This document shows, one piece after another, positions 35,376 to 44,247 of a DNA stretch of 64,000 nucleotides. Position numbers and translations under genes: made by a program. Position 1 is the first letter of the stretch. Each line of letters starts with the position of its first letter. A model generated the notes under the pieces. That model was not told the DNA's origin. It did not search any database and saw only the letters and a list, made by a program, of their open reading frames with translations. The DNA comes from Bog-756 sp963703145 (GTDB taxonomy: Bacteria > Actinomycetota > Acidimicrobiia > Acidimicrobiales > RAAP-2), in assembly GCA_963703145.1 (NCBI GenBank), contig OY969793.1, positions 3,658,001-3,722,000 of the forward strand, in the 5' to 3' direction.

Positions 35376-36433
35376 GTCTCGAGGCCCGCATCGAGGTCAC
35401 CCTCGGCTCGTTCGCGGAGCGCATGGACCTCCAGGTGGACGACGGCGAGGTCGTCGCCGTGCTCGGACCCAACGGAAGCGGCAAGTCCACGCTGCTCCGG
35501 GCCTTGGCCGGCCTGCAGCCTCTGACCGGCGGACGAATCGTGCTGGATGGCGAGACCCTCGACGACCCTGCGGCAGGGATCCTGGTGGCTCCCGAGATGC
35601 GGTCGTGCGGCATGGTGTTCCAGGACTACCTGTTGTTCCCCCATCTCACGGCCATGGCCAACATCGCCTTCGGGCTCCGGTGCCGGGGAAGGCCCAAGGC
35701 CGAGGCCAACCGGTTGGCCACCGAATGGATGGCGAGAATCGGACTAGCCGACCACGCGTCGTCCAAGCCGGACCGACTGTCGGGTGGCCAGGCCCAACAG
35801 GTGGCCCTGGCACGGTCCCTGGCCACCGAGCCCCGGCTGCTCCTCCTCGACGAGCCCATGGCCGCACTGGACGTCGCCGCTCGCGGGTCGGTCCGCCACC
35901 GTCTCCGCCAGCATCTCGAGGTGTTCGGCGGGTCTTGTGTCATGGTCACCCACGACCCTCTGGACGCCGCCGCCCTCGCCGACCGGCTGGTGATCCTCGA
36001 AGGGGGGCAGGTGGTCCAGAGCGGCACCCTGGTCCAGGTGACCGCCCGGCCACTGACGGTCTATGTGGCCGAGCTCGTGGGACTCAATCTCATCGAAGGT
36101 ATCGCCGACGGCACCGACCTGGTGGTGTCGCCGGGGTTCATGCTGGAGACCGCATCCCCGGCCCGAGGACCCCGGTTGGCCGTCATTGTCCCCCGTGACG
36201 TGGCGCTGTACCTGGACCGGCCGGAGGGCAGCCCCCGGAATGCCTGGCCCACCCGAGTCGCCGAGGTCCATCTGATGGGGGACCGGGCCCGGGTGCTGCT
36301 GGACGGCCCGGTCCGTCTCTTTGCCGAGATCACGGCTCGGTCCCTCGCCGAGCTCCGTCTGACCGACGGCTCCCCGGTGTGGGCCTCGGTCAAGGCCACC
36401 CAGATCGACAGCTATCCCGTGACCGAGGAGTAA
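35372..36433 (+). CDS. modC: molybdate ABC transporter ATP-binding protein ModC
   Basis: ATPase of the molybdate importer, 353 residues. Walker A GPNGSGKST at 32-40, Q-loop VFQDYLLFPH near 83, ABC signature LSGGQAQQVALARSL near 132, Walker B LLLLDEPMAALD near 155, H-loop MVTHD near 192. The C-terminal third carries the TOBE-type regulatory domain seen in ModC. It begins inside the modB stop. Confidence 0.94.
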   Translation: MSLEARIEVTLGSFAERMDLQVDDGEVVAVLGPNGSGKSTLLRALAGLQPLTGGRIVLDGETLDDPAAGILVAPEMRSCGMVFQDYLLFPHLTAMANIAFGLRCRGRPKAEANRLATEWMARIGLADHASSKPDRLSGGQAQQVALARSLATEPRLLLLDEPMAALDVAARGSVRHRLRQHLEVFGGSCVMVTHDPLDAAALADRLVILEGGQVVQSGTLVQVTARPLTVYVAELVGLNLIEGIADGTDLVVSPGFMLETASPARGPRLAVIVPRDVALYLDRPEGSPRNAWPTRVAEVHLMGDRARVLLDGPVRLFAEITARSLAELRLTDGSPVWASVKATQIDSYPVTEE

Positions 36434-36527
36434 CTGGAGGGAGGTCAGGGGGGCCAGCCGGCCTCATCGGCCCCCGGGGGCAAAGCCCGACACAGTGCCA
36501 CCTCTGATGGTGTGGAATGGTGGCCGC

Positions 36528-36740
36528 ATGCGACTGAGCACGAGGAACCAGCTACCCGGCACGGTGGTGGCCGTCCACCACGGCGAGGCCATCACGACGG
36601 TCAAGGTCGAGTTGCGTGGGGGTGACGTGGTCACCTCTGCCATCACGCGTGAAGCAGCCGAGGATCTTGGGCTCCGCGACGGGAGTGCGGTTACGGTCCT
36701 GGTCAAGTCCACCGATGTCTCGCTGGCGATCGATGACTGA
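36528..36740 (+). CDS. Mop/TOBE molybdate-binding protein (molbindin-like)
   Basis: A 70-residue single TOBE domain (MRLSTRNQLPGTVVAVHHGE, then VTSAITREAAEDLGL and VKSTDVSLAIDD). Molbindins assemble into hexamers that store or buffer molybdate. ATG 36528 is chosen because the domain starts there. It lies 94 bases after modC at the end of the molybdenum region. Confidence 0.87.
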   Translation: MRLSTRNQLPGTVVAVHHGEAITTVKVELRGGDVVTSAITREAAEDLGLRDGSAVTVLVKSTDVSLAIDD

Positions 36741-36754
36741 TCGATGCTTCCCCG

Positions 36755-37534
36755 TTGATCGCTGACGTCCCCAACGGTCACCAGGCTCGAAGGGCGCGAC
36801 GGGCCCGGACATGGATGGCCCTCGGTGCTCTGACGCTGGTCGCCGCCGCCTGCTCCGCTGGACAACCAGGGCCGCCGCCGGCGTCGGCAGGCACGGTAGA
36901 GGCCAGAGCCATTCCCCCAGGGATACTGCAGGCCTCCCTCGTGAACCAGCACGGTCAGGCCGTGACGCTGGCATCCTTCCGCGGCCGGACGGTGCTCCTG
37001 GCGCCGTTTCTCACGCTCTGCACCACCATCTGTCCGTTGACCACCGGGAATCTGCTGCAGACCGAGTCGGCGCTGAAGGCTGCCGGCCTGAGCGACAAGG
37101 TGGAGATCGTCGAGCTGAGCGTCGATCCCGGCCGTGACACGCCAGCCCGATTGACCGCATACGCCGGGCTGACCGGCGCGACCTGGAACCTGGTGACCGA
37201 GTCACCGACCGAGCTGGCTCGCTTCGCCCGATTCTTCGGCTTCTCCTACAGCATCGCCCCGCCCGGTCATCCAGCACCTGTCGATTGGCTGACTGGCCAG
37301 CCACTCACGTACGTCGTCGACCACTCTGTCGGCTACTACCTGATCGACTCGACGGGAGCCCTGCGGTTCTCAACAGGAGCGGCGCCGGACTTTACGGGAA
37401 CACTCAATCCAACGCTCCACGCATTCTTGAACAAGCAGGGCCAAGACCATCTGGACCACCCCGAGGCCAATGGCTGGACCGTTGACGACGCACTGAGCTC
37501 GCTGAGCTGGTTGCTGGGACAGCACATCCCGTAA
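36755..37534 (+). CDS. SCO1/SenC-type copper-binding lipoprotein
   Basis: Thioredoxin-fold copper chaperone or thiol reductase that helps build the Cu-A centre of cytochrome c oxidase. The signal peptide carries lipobox LVAAAC, Cys33. The metal/redox pair is Cys89 and Cys93 (CTTIC), with the third ligand likely His190 in VVDHSVGYYLID. The 259-residue length is usual. The start is TTG at 36755; an ATG at 36815 would remove the positive n-region. It follows the Mop gene by 14 bases. A second SCO domain is at 56885-58750. Confidence 0.87.
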   Translation: MIADVPNGHQARRARRARTWMALGALTLVAAACSAGQPGPPPASAGTVEARAIPPGILQASLVNQHGQAVTLASFRGRTVLLAPFLTLCTTICPLTTGNLLQTESALKAAGLSDKVEIVELSVDPGRDTPARLTAYAGLTGATWNLVTESPTELARFARFFGFSYSIAPPGHPAPVDWLTGQPLTYVVDHSVGYYLIDSTGALRFSTGAAPDFTGTLNPTLHAFLNKQGQDHLDHPEANGWTVDDALSSLSWLLGQHIP

Positions 37535-37553
37535 GGCTGAAGCGACGAGCTTG

Positions 37554-37589
37554 GCCGGCGGTGGGAGCCGCACGCATGACCTGACGATT
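37554..37589 (-). repeat. degenerate partial copy of the tRNA-Thr 3' half
   Basis: These 36 bases match the 3' half of the neighbouring tRNA-Thr (37653-37688) at about 31 positions, including the acceptor-strand GCCGGCGGTGGGA and ACCTGACGATT near the anticodon stem. The T-loop positions and the rest of the tRNA are lost. It lies 99 bases from the intact gene. It looks like a tRNA remnant or attachment-site scar. Confidence 0.6.
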
Positions 37590-37648
37590 GACTTCGCACA
37601 CCCCGTCGCTGAGGGTTCGCGGGTCTCCGATGTCTCGCGACATCACAA

Positions 37649-37724
37649 TGGAGCCGGCGGTGGGAATCGAACCCACGACCTGACGATTACAAGTCGTCTG
37701 CGCTACCAACTGCGCCACACCGGC
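37649..37724 (-). tRNA. tRNA-Thr (anticodon UGU), CCA encoded
   Basis: Cloverleaf on the minus strand: acceptor stem GCCGGTG paired with CGCCGGC (one G-U), D-arm GCGCAGTTGGTAGCGC, anticodon stem GACGA/TCGTC with loop CTTGTAA (anticodon TGT), and T-arm GTGGGTTCGATTCCCAC. The discriminator is T and CCA is encoded (37649-37651). It stands alone between the SCO gene and the LytR_C gene. Confidence 0.95.
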
Positions 37725-37874
37725 CCGGAGCCGGGACCAGCCCGGTGCCGTGGCCATTCTACGGCTGAACCGGGAGGTTCCCAGGGTCCTGTGGCTGCGT
37801 GCCGAGGTCCGCCACGGGGCCGTCCAATCGGAAACCCTTGCAACGGGGGGCCGTGGTTGGCAGGCTGGCACGCA

Positions 37875-38444
37875 GTGGCCGACCCTTCCCAGCGTGACGG
37901 ACAAGCATCGGGGGAGCCACGTGGGGGACGAGCTGGACGCACACCCGGCGTTCCAGCCCTGCGGGCGTTGATCGTGCTCGGGCTCTTTGTGGTGGCCACA
38001 GTGCTCCTGCTAGGCGTCATCCATCCCACGACGCCGGCGTCCTCGGCGGCCCCGGGCGCCGCGACCACCACCACGACCACTCATCCGGTGGCGACCACGA
38101 CCACCATCCCTCCGAGCCGGGTCCCGGTCCTGGTGGCCAACGCCTCGGGGATGGCCGGGGCGGCCGCGGCGGTGCGGAACCAGCTCCAGCCGGGCGGTTG
38201 GGATCTTCTTCCTCCGGCCAACGCCACCGCACGGGTCCCGTCCTCGACGGTGTACTACGTGGCCGGATACGAGCCCCAGGCCAAGACCATCGCCGCCTCA
38301 TTGCAGCTGCCCGCGGGGGTGGTCGCCCCCTACACCACCTCGGCGCCCATCAGCTCCATCGGCGCCGCCCAGGTGCTGGTGGTAGTGGGGCCCGATCTTG
38401 CCGCCCGAGCCGCTCCCTCGGTTACCACCACCACCGTCAACTGA
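37875..38444 (+). CDS. LytR C-terminal domain membrane protein
   Basis: A ~189-residue protein with one N-terminal membrane anchor (ALIVLGLFVVATVLLLGVI, about 33-51), a Thr/Pro/Ala-rich linker with runs of Thr (about 58-85), and a LytR_C domain (about 90-180; VPVLVANASGMAGAAAAVRNQL). The latter is common at the end of actinobacterial envelope proteins. GTG at 37875 is the most plausible start; an alternative GTG 18 bases on is in another frame and stops quickly. The frame is open far upstream through the tRNA but not coding. Function in the cell wall is inferred only. Confidence 0.7.
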   Translation: MADPSQRDGQASGEPRGGRAGRTPGVPALRALIVLGLFVVATVLLLGVIHPTTPASSAAPGAATTTTTTHPVATTTTIPPSRVPVLVANASGMAGAAAAVRNQLQPGGWDLLPPANATARVPSSTVYYVAGYEPQAKTIAASLQLPAGVVAPYTTSAPISSIGAAQVLVVVGPDLAARAAPSVTTTTVN

Positions 38445-38464
38445 GCCCGGACCGAGGGGCAGAG

Positions 38465-39301
38465 GTGGGTCAGACGCCGCGGGCGGAGCCCTCACCCCGG
38501 GTGCAGGACGCACTGGCGCCGCTGCTGGTCGATCCGGTCACCACGGCCATCGTGTCCGATTTCGACGGGACCTTGTCCGCCATCGTGGACCATCCCGACA
38601 TGGCCCGCCCGCTGACCGGAGCGTCCGATGTGCTGGCCGAGCTGGCCCGCCAATTCGGCACGGTGGCGGTGGTATCGGGTCGACCCGCGGCCTTCCTTGT
38701 GCAGCACCTGTCGGTGCCGGGGTGGACTGCCGCCGAGGTGGGCACCCCCCGCTTCGTCGGCCTCTACGGGCTCGAGCGGGCCACCACCGAAGGTCAGGTG
38801 GTCGTCGACCCACTGGCGGCACCGTGGCGACCGGTGATCGAGGAGACCGTGGCCCGACTGCGGGCAGGCGCCCCGCCGGGGGGCCTGGTGGAGGGCAAGG
38901 GCCTCGCCGTCACCGTCCACTGGCGCACCGCGCCGGAGCTCGAGGCCTGGGCCACCTCGGCCGTGGCGGCCGAGGCCGAGCGCACGGGACTGGTGGCTCA
39001 TCCCGGCCGCCGATCGCTGGAGCTGCGGCCGCCGCTGACCATCGACAAGGGTTCGGTCGTCCGTGGCCTGCTGGACGGCGCTACCGCAGCCGCCTACTTC
39101 GGTGACGACATCGGGGACCTGCCGGCCTTCGCCGCCCTGGCCAAGCTGGCCCACACCGCAGAGCTCGTCGCCGTGTCCGTGGCGGTGGCCGACGACGAGA
39201 GCCCGACTGCCGTCCTCGACGCCGCAGATCTCGTACTGGGTGGACCCTCAGAGGCCCTCGACGCCCTGGCATGGCTGGCCCGAGCAGCGACCGACCACTG
39301 A
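38465..39301 (+). CDS. otsB: trehalose-6-phosphate phosphatase OtsB
   Basis: HAD-superfamily enzyme removing phosphate from trehalose-6-phosphate. The 278-residue protein has the catalytic DFDGTL motif with Asp32 and Asp34, motif II VVSGRP near 70, the KG-type lysine region and motif IV FGDDIGDLPAF near 217. GTG at 38465 is preferred. Its 3' end faces otsA, 21 bases away, so the two trehalose genes converge rather than form one operon. Confidence 0.92.
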   Translation: MGQTPRAEPSPRVQDALAPLLVDPVTTAIVSDFDGTLSAIVDHPDMARPLTGASDVLAELARQFGTVAVVSGRPAAFLVQHLSVPGWTAAEVGTPRFVGLYGLERATTEGQVVVDPLAAPWRPVIEETVARLRAGAPPGGLVEGKGLAVTVHWRTAPELEAWATSAVAAEAERTGLVAHPGRRSLELRPPLTIDKGSVVRGLLDGATAAAYFGDDIGDLPAFAALAKLAHTAELVAVSVAVADDESPTAVLDAADLVLGGPSEALDALAWLARAATDH

Positions 39302-39322
39302 ATGCGGCTCCGCCGGTCGGAA

Positions 39323-40747
39323 TCAGCGGGCGGCGTGCAGTTGGTCGTTGAGCCAGTCGCGTGGGCTGCGGGCTGTGACGGTGCGGCGTAAGGCGTCTGC
39401 CCTCGTGGTCCGCTCCTCGGCATCCATGTCGAGGGCTCGGGACAGTACCTCGGCGGTGCCGGTTACTTCGAAGGGGTTGACCTCGAGGGCCGAAGGGCCG
39501 AGCTCGTCGAACGCCCCGGCCTCGCGCGACAGGGCGAGCACGCCGCTGCGGGTGTTGAGCAGGGGACCCTCTTTGGCCACGAGGTTCAGCCCGTCTCGGA
39601 CCGGGTTGACCAACAAGACGTCGTAACGGGTCAGCGCGGCCAGCGACCGGTGGTAGTCGTCCTCCACCTCGAGGACGACGGGGGTCCACCCCGGCGTGCC
39701 CCACCGGTCGTTGATGCGGGCCACGGTCGACTCCACCTCGTTTTGGTAGGCGAGGTACTCGGGGAGGCCCTGTCGGGTGGGGTAGGCCAACGCCACGAAC
39801 ACCACCCGCTCGCGACGATGCGGCTCGCGCTCCAGGAGTTCGTCGTAGGCCCAGAACCCCCGCAACAGGTTCTTCGACAGCTCCATGCGGTCGACCCGGA
39901 CGATGACCTGGCGATCGGAGCCGCCGACGCGCTCCTCGATACGGCCTAGGGCCTCGGCCACCGCCGGGTGATCGGCCTCGGCCTGAAGCGCGATCGGGTC
40001 CGTCGACAGGGCCGAGACGAAGGAGGGAACCGGTCGGCCGTCACCACCCCGCCCGCCGATCTCTGCCTGAGACCGTCGGTAAGCCGCCGCCCACCGCTCG
40101 GTGTGGAAGCCGCACGTGCCGAACCCGGCCATGCCGGCGAGCAGCTCGTCGCCGATGGCCGTCGGCAGCATGCGCAGCACCGAGGGATCGGCGAAGGGGG
40201 TGTGGGTGAAGTGGGCGGTGCGCAGGTCGGGTCGCAGGCGGGCCAGCTCCGAGCCCACCAGGGCCAGGTGGTAGTCCTGGACGAGGACGCGGCCGTCCTC
40301 GGGGGCGACCTTGGCCACCCGGTGGGCGAACTGCTCGTTGGACTCGCGATAGGCATCCCATGCCTCGTTCAGATGGCGATCCGCACGGGGCCGGCGCGAA
40401 GCATCGAAGAGGTGGTGGTGGCAGAACCACAAGATGGCGTTGGAGACCACGTTGTAGGCCATGTTGTAGACGTCGGGTTCGGGCTCGACCAGTTCGATCC
40501 GCAGGCCGGAGTCGGCCATCAGCCCGGCCGCCACCGCATCCCGGTCGGCCTCACCCATGGCCGAGGCCACCCAGGTGGCCCCGGTGCCGACCACCATGGG
40601 GTGGAGGGACCCAGCCAGGCCGCCGGCCGACTCGCCGACCACCGGCAGGCCGTCTACCAGGTGGAATGCGAGCGGTCCCCGGTTCGAGACGATCACCGTG
40701 TCCGCCAGCGAGCCGTCCCCGTCCAGCTGGCTGCCGTCGACGCTCAT
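39323..40747 (-). CDS. otsA: alpha,alpha-trehalose-6-phosphate synthase OtsA
   Basis: GT20 enzyme joining a nucleotide-glucose to glucose-6-phosphate. The 474-residue protein has VIVSNRGPLAFH at the N-terminus, VQDYHLALVG near 150, the HTPFADPSVLRMLP segment, VDRMELSKNLL near 275 and the terminal NPVRDGLNLVAKEG (UDP/ADP-glucose site). Makes an osmolyte and stress protectant with OtsB. Upstream it is divergent from the tetR gene. Confidence 0.93.
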   Translation of the reverse strand: MSVDGSQLDGDGSLADTVIVSNRGPLAFHLVDGLPVVGESAGGLAGSLHPMVVGTGATWVASAMGEADRDAVAAGLMADSGLRIELVEPEPDVYNMAYNVVSNAILWFCHHHLFDASRRPRADRHLNEAWDAYRESNEQFAHRVAKVAPEDGRVLVQDYHLALVGSELARLRPDLRTAHFTHTPFADPSVLRMLPTAIGDELLAGMAGFGTCGFHTERWAAAYRRSQAEIGGRGGDGRPVPSFVSALSTDPIALQAEADHPAVAEALGRIEERVGGSDRQVIVRVDRMELSKNLLRGFWAYDELLEREPHRRERVVFVALAYPTRQGLPEYLAYQNEVESTVARINDRWGTPGWTPVVLEVEDDYHRSLAALTRYDVLLVNPVRDGLNLVAKEGPLLNTRSGVLALSREAGAFDELGPSALEVNPFEVTGTAEVLSRALDMDAEERTTRADALRRTVTARSPRDWLNDQLHAAR

Positions 40748-40793
40748 GGAGCGACGCTACCCGTTGGGTTTCGGGCGAACCAGATGAGGGGGC

Positions 40794-40824
40794 TTGACAA
40801 GGTAGTGAGTAACCACTCACAATA
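40794..40824 (+). promoter_or_regulatory. tetR promoter with embedded operator
   Basis: A TTGACA -35 element (40794-40799) precedes an inverted repeat GTGAGT-4-ACTCAC (40805-40820); ACAATA near 40819 would be the -10. The repeat lies between the two promoter boxes, so a bound TetR would block its own promoter. The same half-sites recur at 41499-41510. Confidence 0.55.
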
Positions 40825-40829
40825 GGTCC

Positions 40830-41456
40830 ATGATGGTTCCGAGCCGGCAGACTGCAGACGAGCGTCGCACCGCGGTGCTGGCCGCGGCCATCTCCGAGTT
40901 CGCCCGCTCGGGCTACTCCGGCACCTCCACCGATGCCATCGCTGCCCGGGCCGGGATCTCCCAGCCCTACCTGTTCCGGCTGTTCGGAACCAAAAAAGAC
41001 CTCTTTGTCGCCACCTACGACCTGGTGGGGGACCGCATCATCAACGAGCTGACCAGCGTCAGCGAGGGACTCGAGGGCGAAGAGGCGCTGGCCGCCATGG
41101 GTGTGGCCTACCTCGAGCTCATGCAGGACCCCGAGTTGTTGCAGGTCCAGCTGCACGGCTTCGCCGCCGCCCCGGGCGATCCGGACATCGCCCGCAGCTG
41201 CCGGCGCACGTTCGAGGTGCTCCAGGAGATGGTCGTGTCCCGGACGAACCTCTCGGATGAAGAGCTGCGCGAGTTCTTCGCCATGGGCATGCTCATCAAC
41301 GTGATGGCGGCCATCGACCTCTTGTCCATCCCCGACCACTGGGCACAGAATCTGTGCCAGATGCCCGAAAAAGCCCAGGCCATCAAGGCCGCCAGTCAGG
41401 CCCTCGAGGCGCAGCACCGCGCCGACCGGGCCGCGATCGCGGAGGTTCCCGCATGA
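40830..41456 (+). CDS. TetR family transcriptional regulator
   Basis: A 208-residue repressor with an N-terminal HTH (residues about 8-55: RTAVLAAAISEFARSGY, then TSTDAIAARAGISQPYLFRLFGTKKDLF) and a variable helical ligand domain. A matching operator overlaps its promoter and another precedes the MFS pump downstream, so it most likely represses itself and the pump, released by an effluxed compound. Confidence 0.9.
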   Translation: MMVPSRQTADERRTAVLAAAISEFARSGYSGTSTDAIAARAGISQPYLFRLFGTKKDLFVATYDLVGDRIINELTSVSEGLEGEEALAAMGVAYLELMQDPELLQVQLHGFAAAPGDPDIARSCRRTFEVLQEMVVSRTNLSDEELREFFAMGMLINVMAAIDLLSIPDHWAQNLCQMPEKAQAIKAASQALEAQHRADRAAIAEVPA

Positions 41457-41496
41457 ATCAGCCCCTCACTGTCCCGCTTTTTTTGCCTCGTGAAAC

Positions 41497-41515
41497 TAGT
41501 GAGTACTCACAACTA
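41497..41515 (+). promoter_or_regulatory. operator ahead of the MFS pump
   Basis: GTGAGTACTCAC (41499-41510) is a perfect 12-base palindrome, flanked by TAGT and ACTA that extend the symmetry. Its half-site GTGAGT equals that in the tetR promoter, there separated by 4 bases instead of 0. It lies about 107 bases before the MFS start. Confidence 0.55.
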
Positions 41516-41617
41516 AGGCGCTGGAGGACGGCTACTTCGCCCGACTCGGGGACCAGCCGGTGGACTCGGCTGGTCGGGGCCCTCGCCCAGCACCGTTCGT
41601 CGAGGCGGGGCGAGGTG

Positions 41618-43303
41618 ATGGCCGCCGTGCCGGTGGAGTCGACGGTGGGCGTCGGCACCGGTCGGTCCACCGCCATCGACACCCGAGGGACGGATGCGGT
41701 CACCGAGCCCGTCAACCCGACCCAGCCCGCGTTCCCCACGACCACCGATGCCGTGGCGGGCGACGGGGCTGTCGACGAGCCGAGTGGCCGCAGCGTCAGG
41801 TCCCGGGCCGTCTGGGCGGTGGTGATCACCGGCATGGCCCTGTTCATGGCGTCGCTCGACAACCTGGTGGTGTCGACGGCACTGCCCGTCATCCGGGTCC
41901 ACCTCCATGCGGGCCTGTCCGGTCTCGAGTGGACGGTCAACGCCTACACCTTGACCTTCGCTGTCTTGTTGATGTCGGCCGCGGCGGTGGGCGAGCGGTT
42001 CGGTCGCCGACGGATCTTCGTCCTGGGGATCGCCGTGTTCACCGCGGCCTCGGCTCTGGCGGCCCTGGCGCCGTCCATCGGCGTGCTGGTTGTGGCCCGG
42101 GCCATCCAGGGCGCGGGCGGGGCCATGATCATGCCGCTCTCACTCACCCTGCTCAGCGCAGCGGTGCCGCCGGCGCGGCGGAACGCGGCCCTGGGCATCT
42201 GGGGCGCCATCGGCGGTGCGGCCGTCGCCCTCGGGCCGCTGGTGGGCGGAGCGGTCACCAGCGGTTGGTCCTGGCAGTACATCTTCTGGCTGAACGTGCC
42301 GGTCGGGGCGGTGCTCATCCCGCTGGCCTGGTGGAAGCTGTCCGAGTCCCGCGGGGTCAGCACGCGCCTCGACCTGGTGGGCGTCGGACTGGTGAGCGCG
42401 GGCCTGTTCGGCATCGTGCTCGGACTGGTGCGGGGAAACAGCAACGGCTGGACGAGCACCTCGGTGCTCGCCTCCTTCGTCGTGGGCGCCGCCGCCCTGG
42501 CGGCCTTCATCGCCTGGGAGCTGCGCTCCGAGCACCCGATGCTGGACATCCGTCTGTTCCGCCACCGCGGGTTCGCCTCGGTCAACGTCACGGCCATGCT
42601 GTTCAGCTTCGGCATGTTCGGCGCCATCTTCTTCCTGGTCCAGTTCCTCCAGGTGGTTCAGGGGCTGTCCCCACTGGCCGCCGGGGTCCGGATCCTGCCG
42701 TGGACAGCCATGCCCATGTTGTTGGCCCCGGTGGTCGGCACCCTGGCCGAGCGATGGGGCGGCAAGCCCCTCGTGGTCACCGGGCTGGGGCTGCAGGCCC
42801 TGGGTCTGGCCTGGCTGGCCTCGGTGATCACACCGACCACCCCGTACGCCGACGTCGTGGTCCCGTTCATCGTGTGTGGCGTGGGCATGACCCTGTTCTT
42901 CGTGCCACTGGCCTCGCTGGTGTTAGGGGCGGTCCCCCGCTCCCTCGAGGGCGTGGCTTCGGGGGCCAACGCCGCCTTCCGCGAACTGGGCGGGGTACTC
43001 GGCATCGCCGTCCTCGGCGCCGTGTTCAGCACCCATGGGGGCTATCGGTCCGGCCAGGATTACGTCGACGGCATGACTGCCGCCGTGTACGTGGGCGCAG
43101 CCGTGGTGGCCGTTGGTGCACTCGCCGCCCTGATCGTTCCCGGCCGGCGTCGGCAGCTGGCCGAGGGGCCCAACGGGTCGTTCCCGGCTGACGCCACGGC
43201 TGTCGCCGGGGCCATGCCCGGTGTGGCCCCAGGTCCCGATGGAGCAGTCGTTCCCGACGACGGGCGTCGCCCGCTGTGCGAGGTGGGGGCGGCCTCGCGC
43301 TGA
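41618..43303 (+). CDS. MFS drug transporter, DHA2 (EmrB/QacA) type
   Basis: A 561-residue exporter with 14 predicted helices. After ~60 polar residues, TM1 begins near AVWAVVITGMALFMASLDNLVVSTALP (motif D1 with Asp), then GERFGRRRIFVLGI (motif A) and IQGAGGAMIMPLSLTLLS with GIWGAIGGAAVALGPLVGGAV (motif C, antiporter signature). ATG 41618 follows a purine-rich GGCGGGG site. The N-terminal frame remains open into tetR but crosses the operator. Controlled by the upstream TetR. Confidence 0.9.
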   Translation: MAAVPVESTVGVGTGRSTAIDTRGTDAVTEPVNPTQPAFPTTTDAVAGDGAVDEPSGRSVRSRAVWAVVITGMALFMASLDNLVVSTALPVIRVHLHAGLSGLEWTVNAYTLTFAVLLMSAAAVGERFGRRRIFVLGIAVFTAASALAALAPSIGVLVVARAIQGAGGAMIMPLSLTLLSAAVPPARRNAALGIWGAIGGAAVALGPLVGGAVTSGWSWQYIFWLNVPVGAVLIPLAWWKLSESRGVSTRLDLVGVGLVSAGLFGIVLGLVRGNSNGWTSTSVLASFVVGAAALAAFIAWELRSEHPMLDIRLFRHRGFASVNVTAMLFSFGMFGAIFFLVQFLQVVQGLSPLAAGVRILPWTAMPMLLAPVVGTLAERWGGKPLVVTGLGLQALGLAWLASVITPTTPYADVVVPFIVCGVGMTLFFVPLASLVLGAVPRSLEGVASGANAAFRELGGVLGIAVLGAVFSTHGGYRSGQDYVDGMTAAVYVGAAVVAVGALAALIVPGRRRQLAEGPNGSFPADATAVAGAMPGVAPGPDGAVVPDDGRRPLCEVGAASR

Positions 43304-43321
43304 CCGTCGTTGCCCGCCGGC

Positions 43322-44173
43322 TCAGTCCGGGGTGATTAGCCGGGCCCGGGCCAGTGCGGCCCGGAGGATGTCGGTGGCCTGGGGCCTCAGCTCCCCCAGC
43401 GGGCGGTTGCGGTGGACCCGAGTCCCGAGGTCGACCTGGGCGATGGTCCCCACACCGAACCGGGCGGCCACGTCGATCAGCAGGGCCAGCTCGACGGCGT
43501 AGCCGTCGGCGAGGCCGCACTTCTCGAGGGCCCAGCGGTGGGCGGCGGTTTCGCCCGCCAACGGCTGCTCGACGCCCGCCAGATGGGGGAAGAGTAACTC
43601 GATCACCGGCTTGGCCATGAGCTCGGTGACCCGGCCGCCGCCGTCGGGTGCCCCGTGGAGGGGCCGTTGGTAGTACCCCTTGACCAGGGTCACGGAGTCG
43701 TCGACCAAGAGGGGTCCGAGCAGCCCGGTCACGAAGTGGGGCTCGAAATTGGTCACGTCGGCATCGACGAAGGCGATGAGGTCTCCGTCCACCTCGGCCA
43801 GCGCGGTCCGCATGGCCTGGCCCTTCCCCCCGCCCGACGACCCGGTGGACAGCACCCGCGCACCGGCCTGCCTGGCGATGGCCGCCGTGTCGTCCACCGA
43901 CCCATCGTCGACCACCACGACCTCGTCGATCAGGGGGATCCCGCCCGACGTGTCGGTGAGGCTGGTGACCAGGGCATGGACGATCGGGCCGACGGTGCCG
44001 GCCTCGTTGCGGGCCGGGATGCACACCGACACCCGCCCACCGCTCTTGGCCTCGGCCAGCGCGTCGGGATCGAAGTGGCTGTAGTGGAAGCGGCCGGCCC
44101 CCTCTCCGGGCCCACGGGCGATCGGCATGCTGTCATCATCGCTCACCGAGAACAGGTGCGTGGAGAGGTCCAT
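43322..44173 (-). CDS. gpgS: glucosyl-3-phosphoglycerate synthase GpgS
   Basis: GT81 enzyme making glucosyl-3-phosphoglycerate, the first step of glucosylglycerate and methylglucose lipopolysaccharide synthesis. The 283-residue GT-A protein has SVCIPARNEAGTVGPIV near 50, VVVVDDGSVDDT near 86 and the DAD metal site at 137-139, then AGETAAHRW in the acceptor region and LGTRVHRNRPL near the end. It is shorter than the mycobacterial enzyme. ATG 44173 is taken as start. It is divergent from the riboswitch-led threonine-synthase-like operon. Confidence 0.88.
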   Translation of the reverse strand: MDLSTHLFSVSDDDSMPIARGPGEGAGRFHYSHFDPDALAEAKSGGRVSVCIPARNEAGTVGPIVHALVTSLTDTSGGIPLIDEVVVVDDGSVDDTAAIARQAGARVLSTGSSGGGKGQAMRTALAEVDGDLIAFVDADVTNFEPHFVTGLLGPLLVDDSVTLVKGYYQRPLHGAPDGGGRVTELMAKPVIELLFPHLAGVEQPLAGETAAHRWALEKCGLADGYAVELALLIDVAARFGVGTIAQVDLGTRVHRNRPLGELRPQATDILRAALARARLITPD

Positions 44174-44247
44174 CGCCGGCGGCGGCCGTGGGCCGAGTGC
44201 GGTGCCCGCATTGACGGGACCCTCCGGTATCGACCAGAATGGACGGA

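Noticed and set aside
37535..37874. Integrated mobile element at tRNA-Thr
   Set aside because: Only a short tRNA remnant is seen; no integrase, transposase or second att site is within the window.
41478..41484. T-run after tetR as an intrinsic terminator
   Set aside because: No GC-rich stem precedes the seven Ts.
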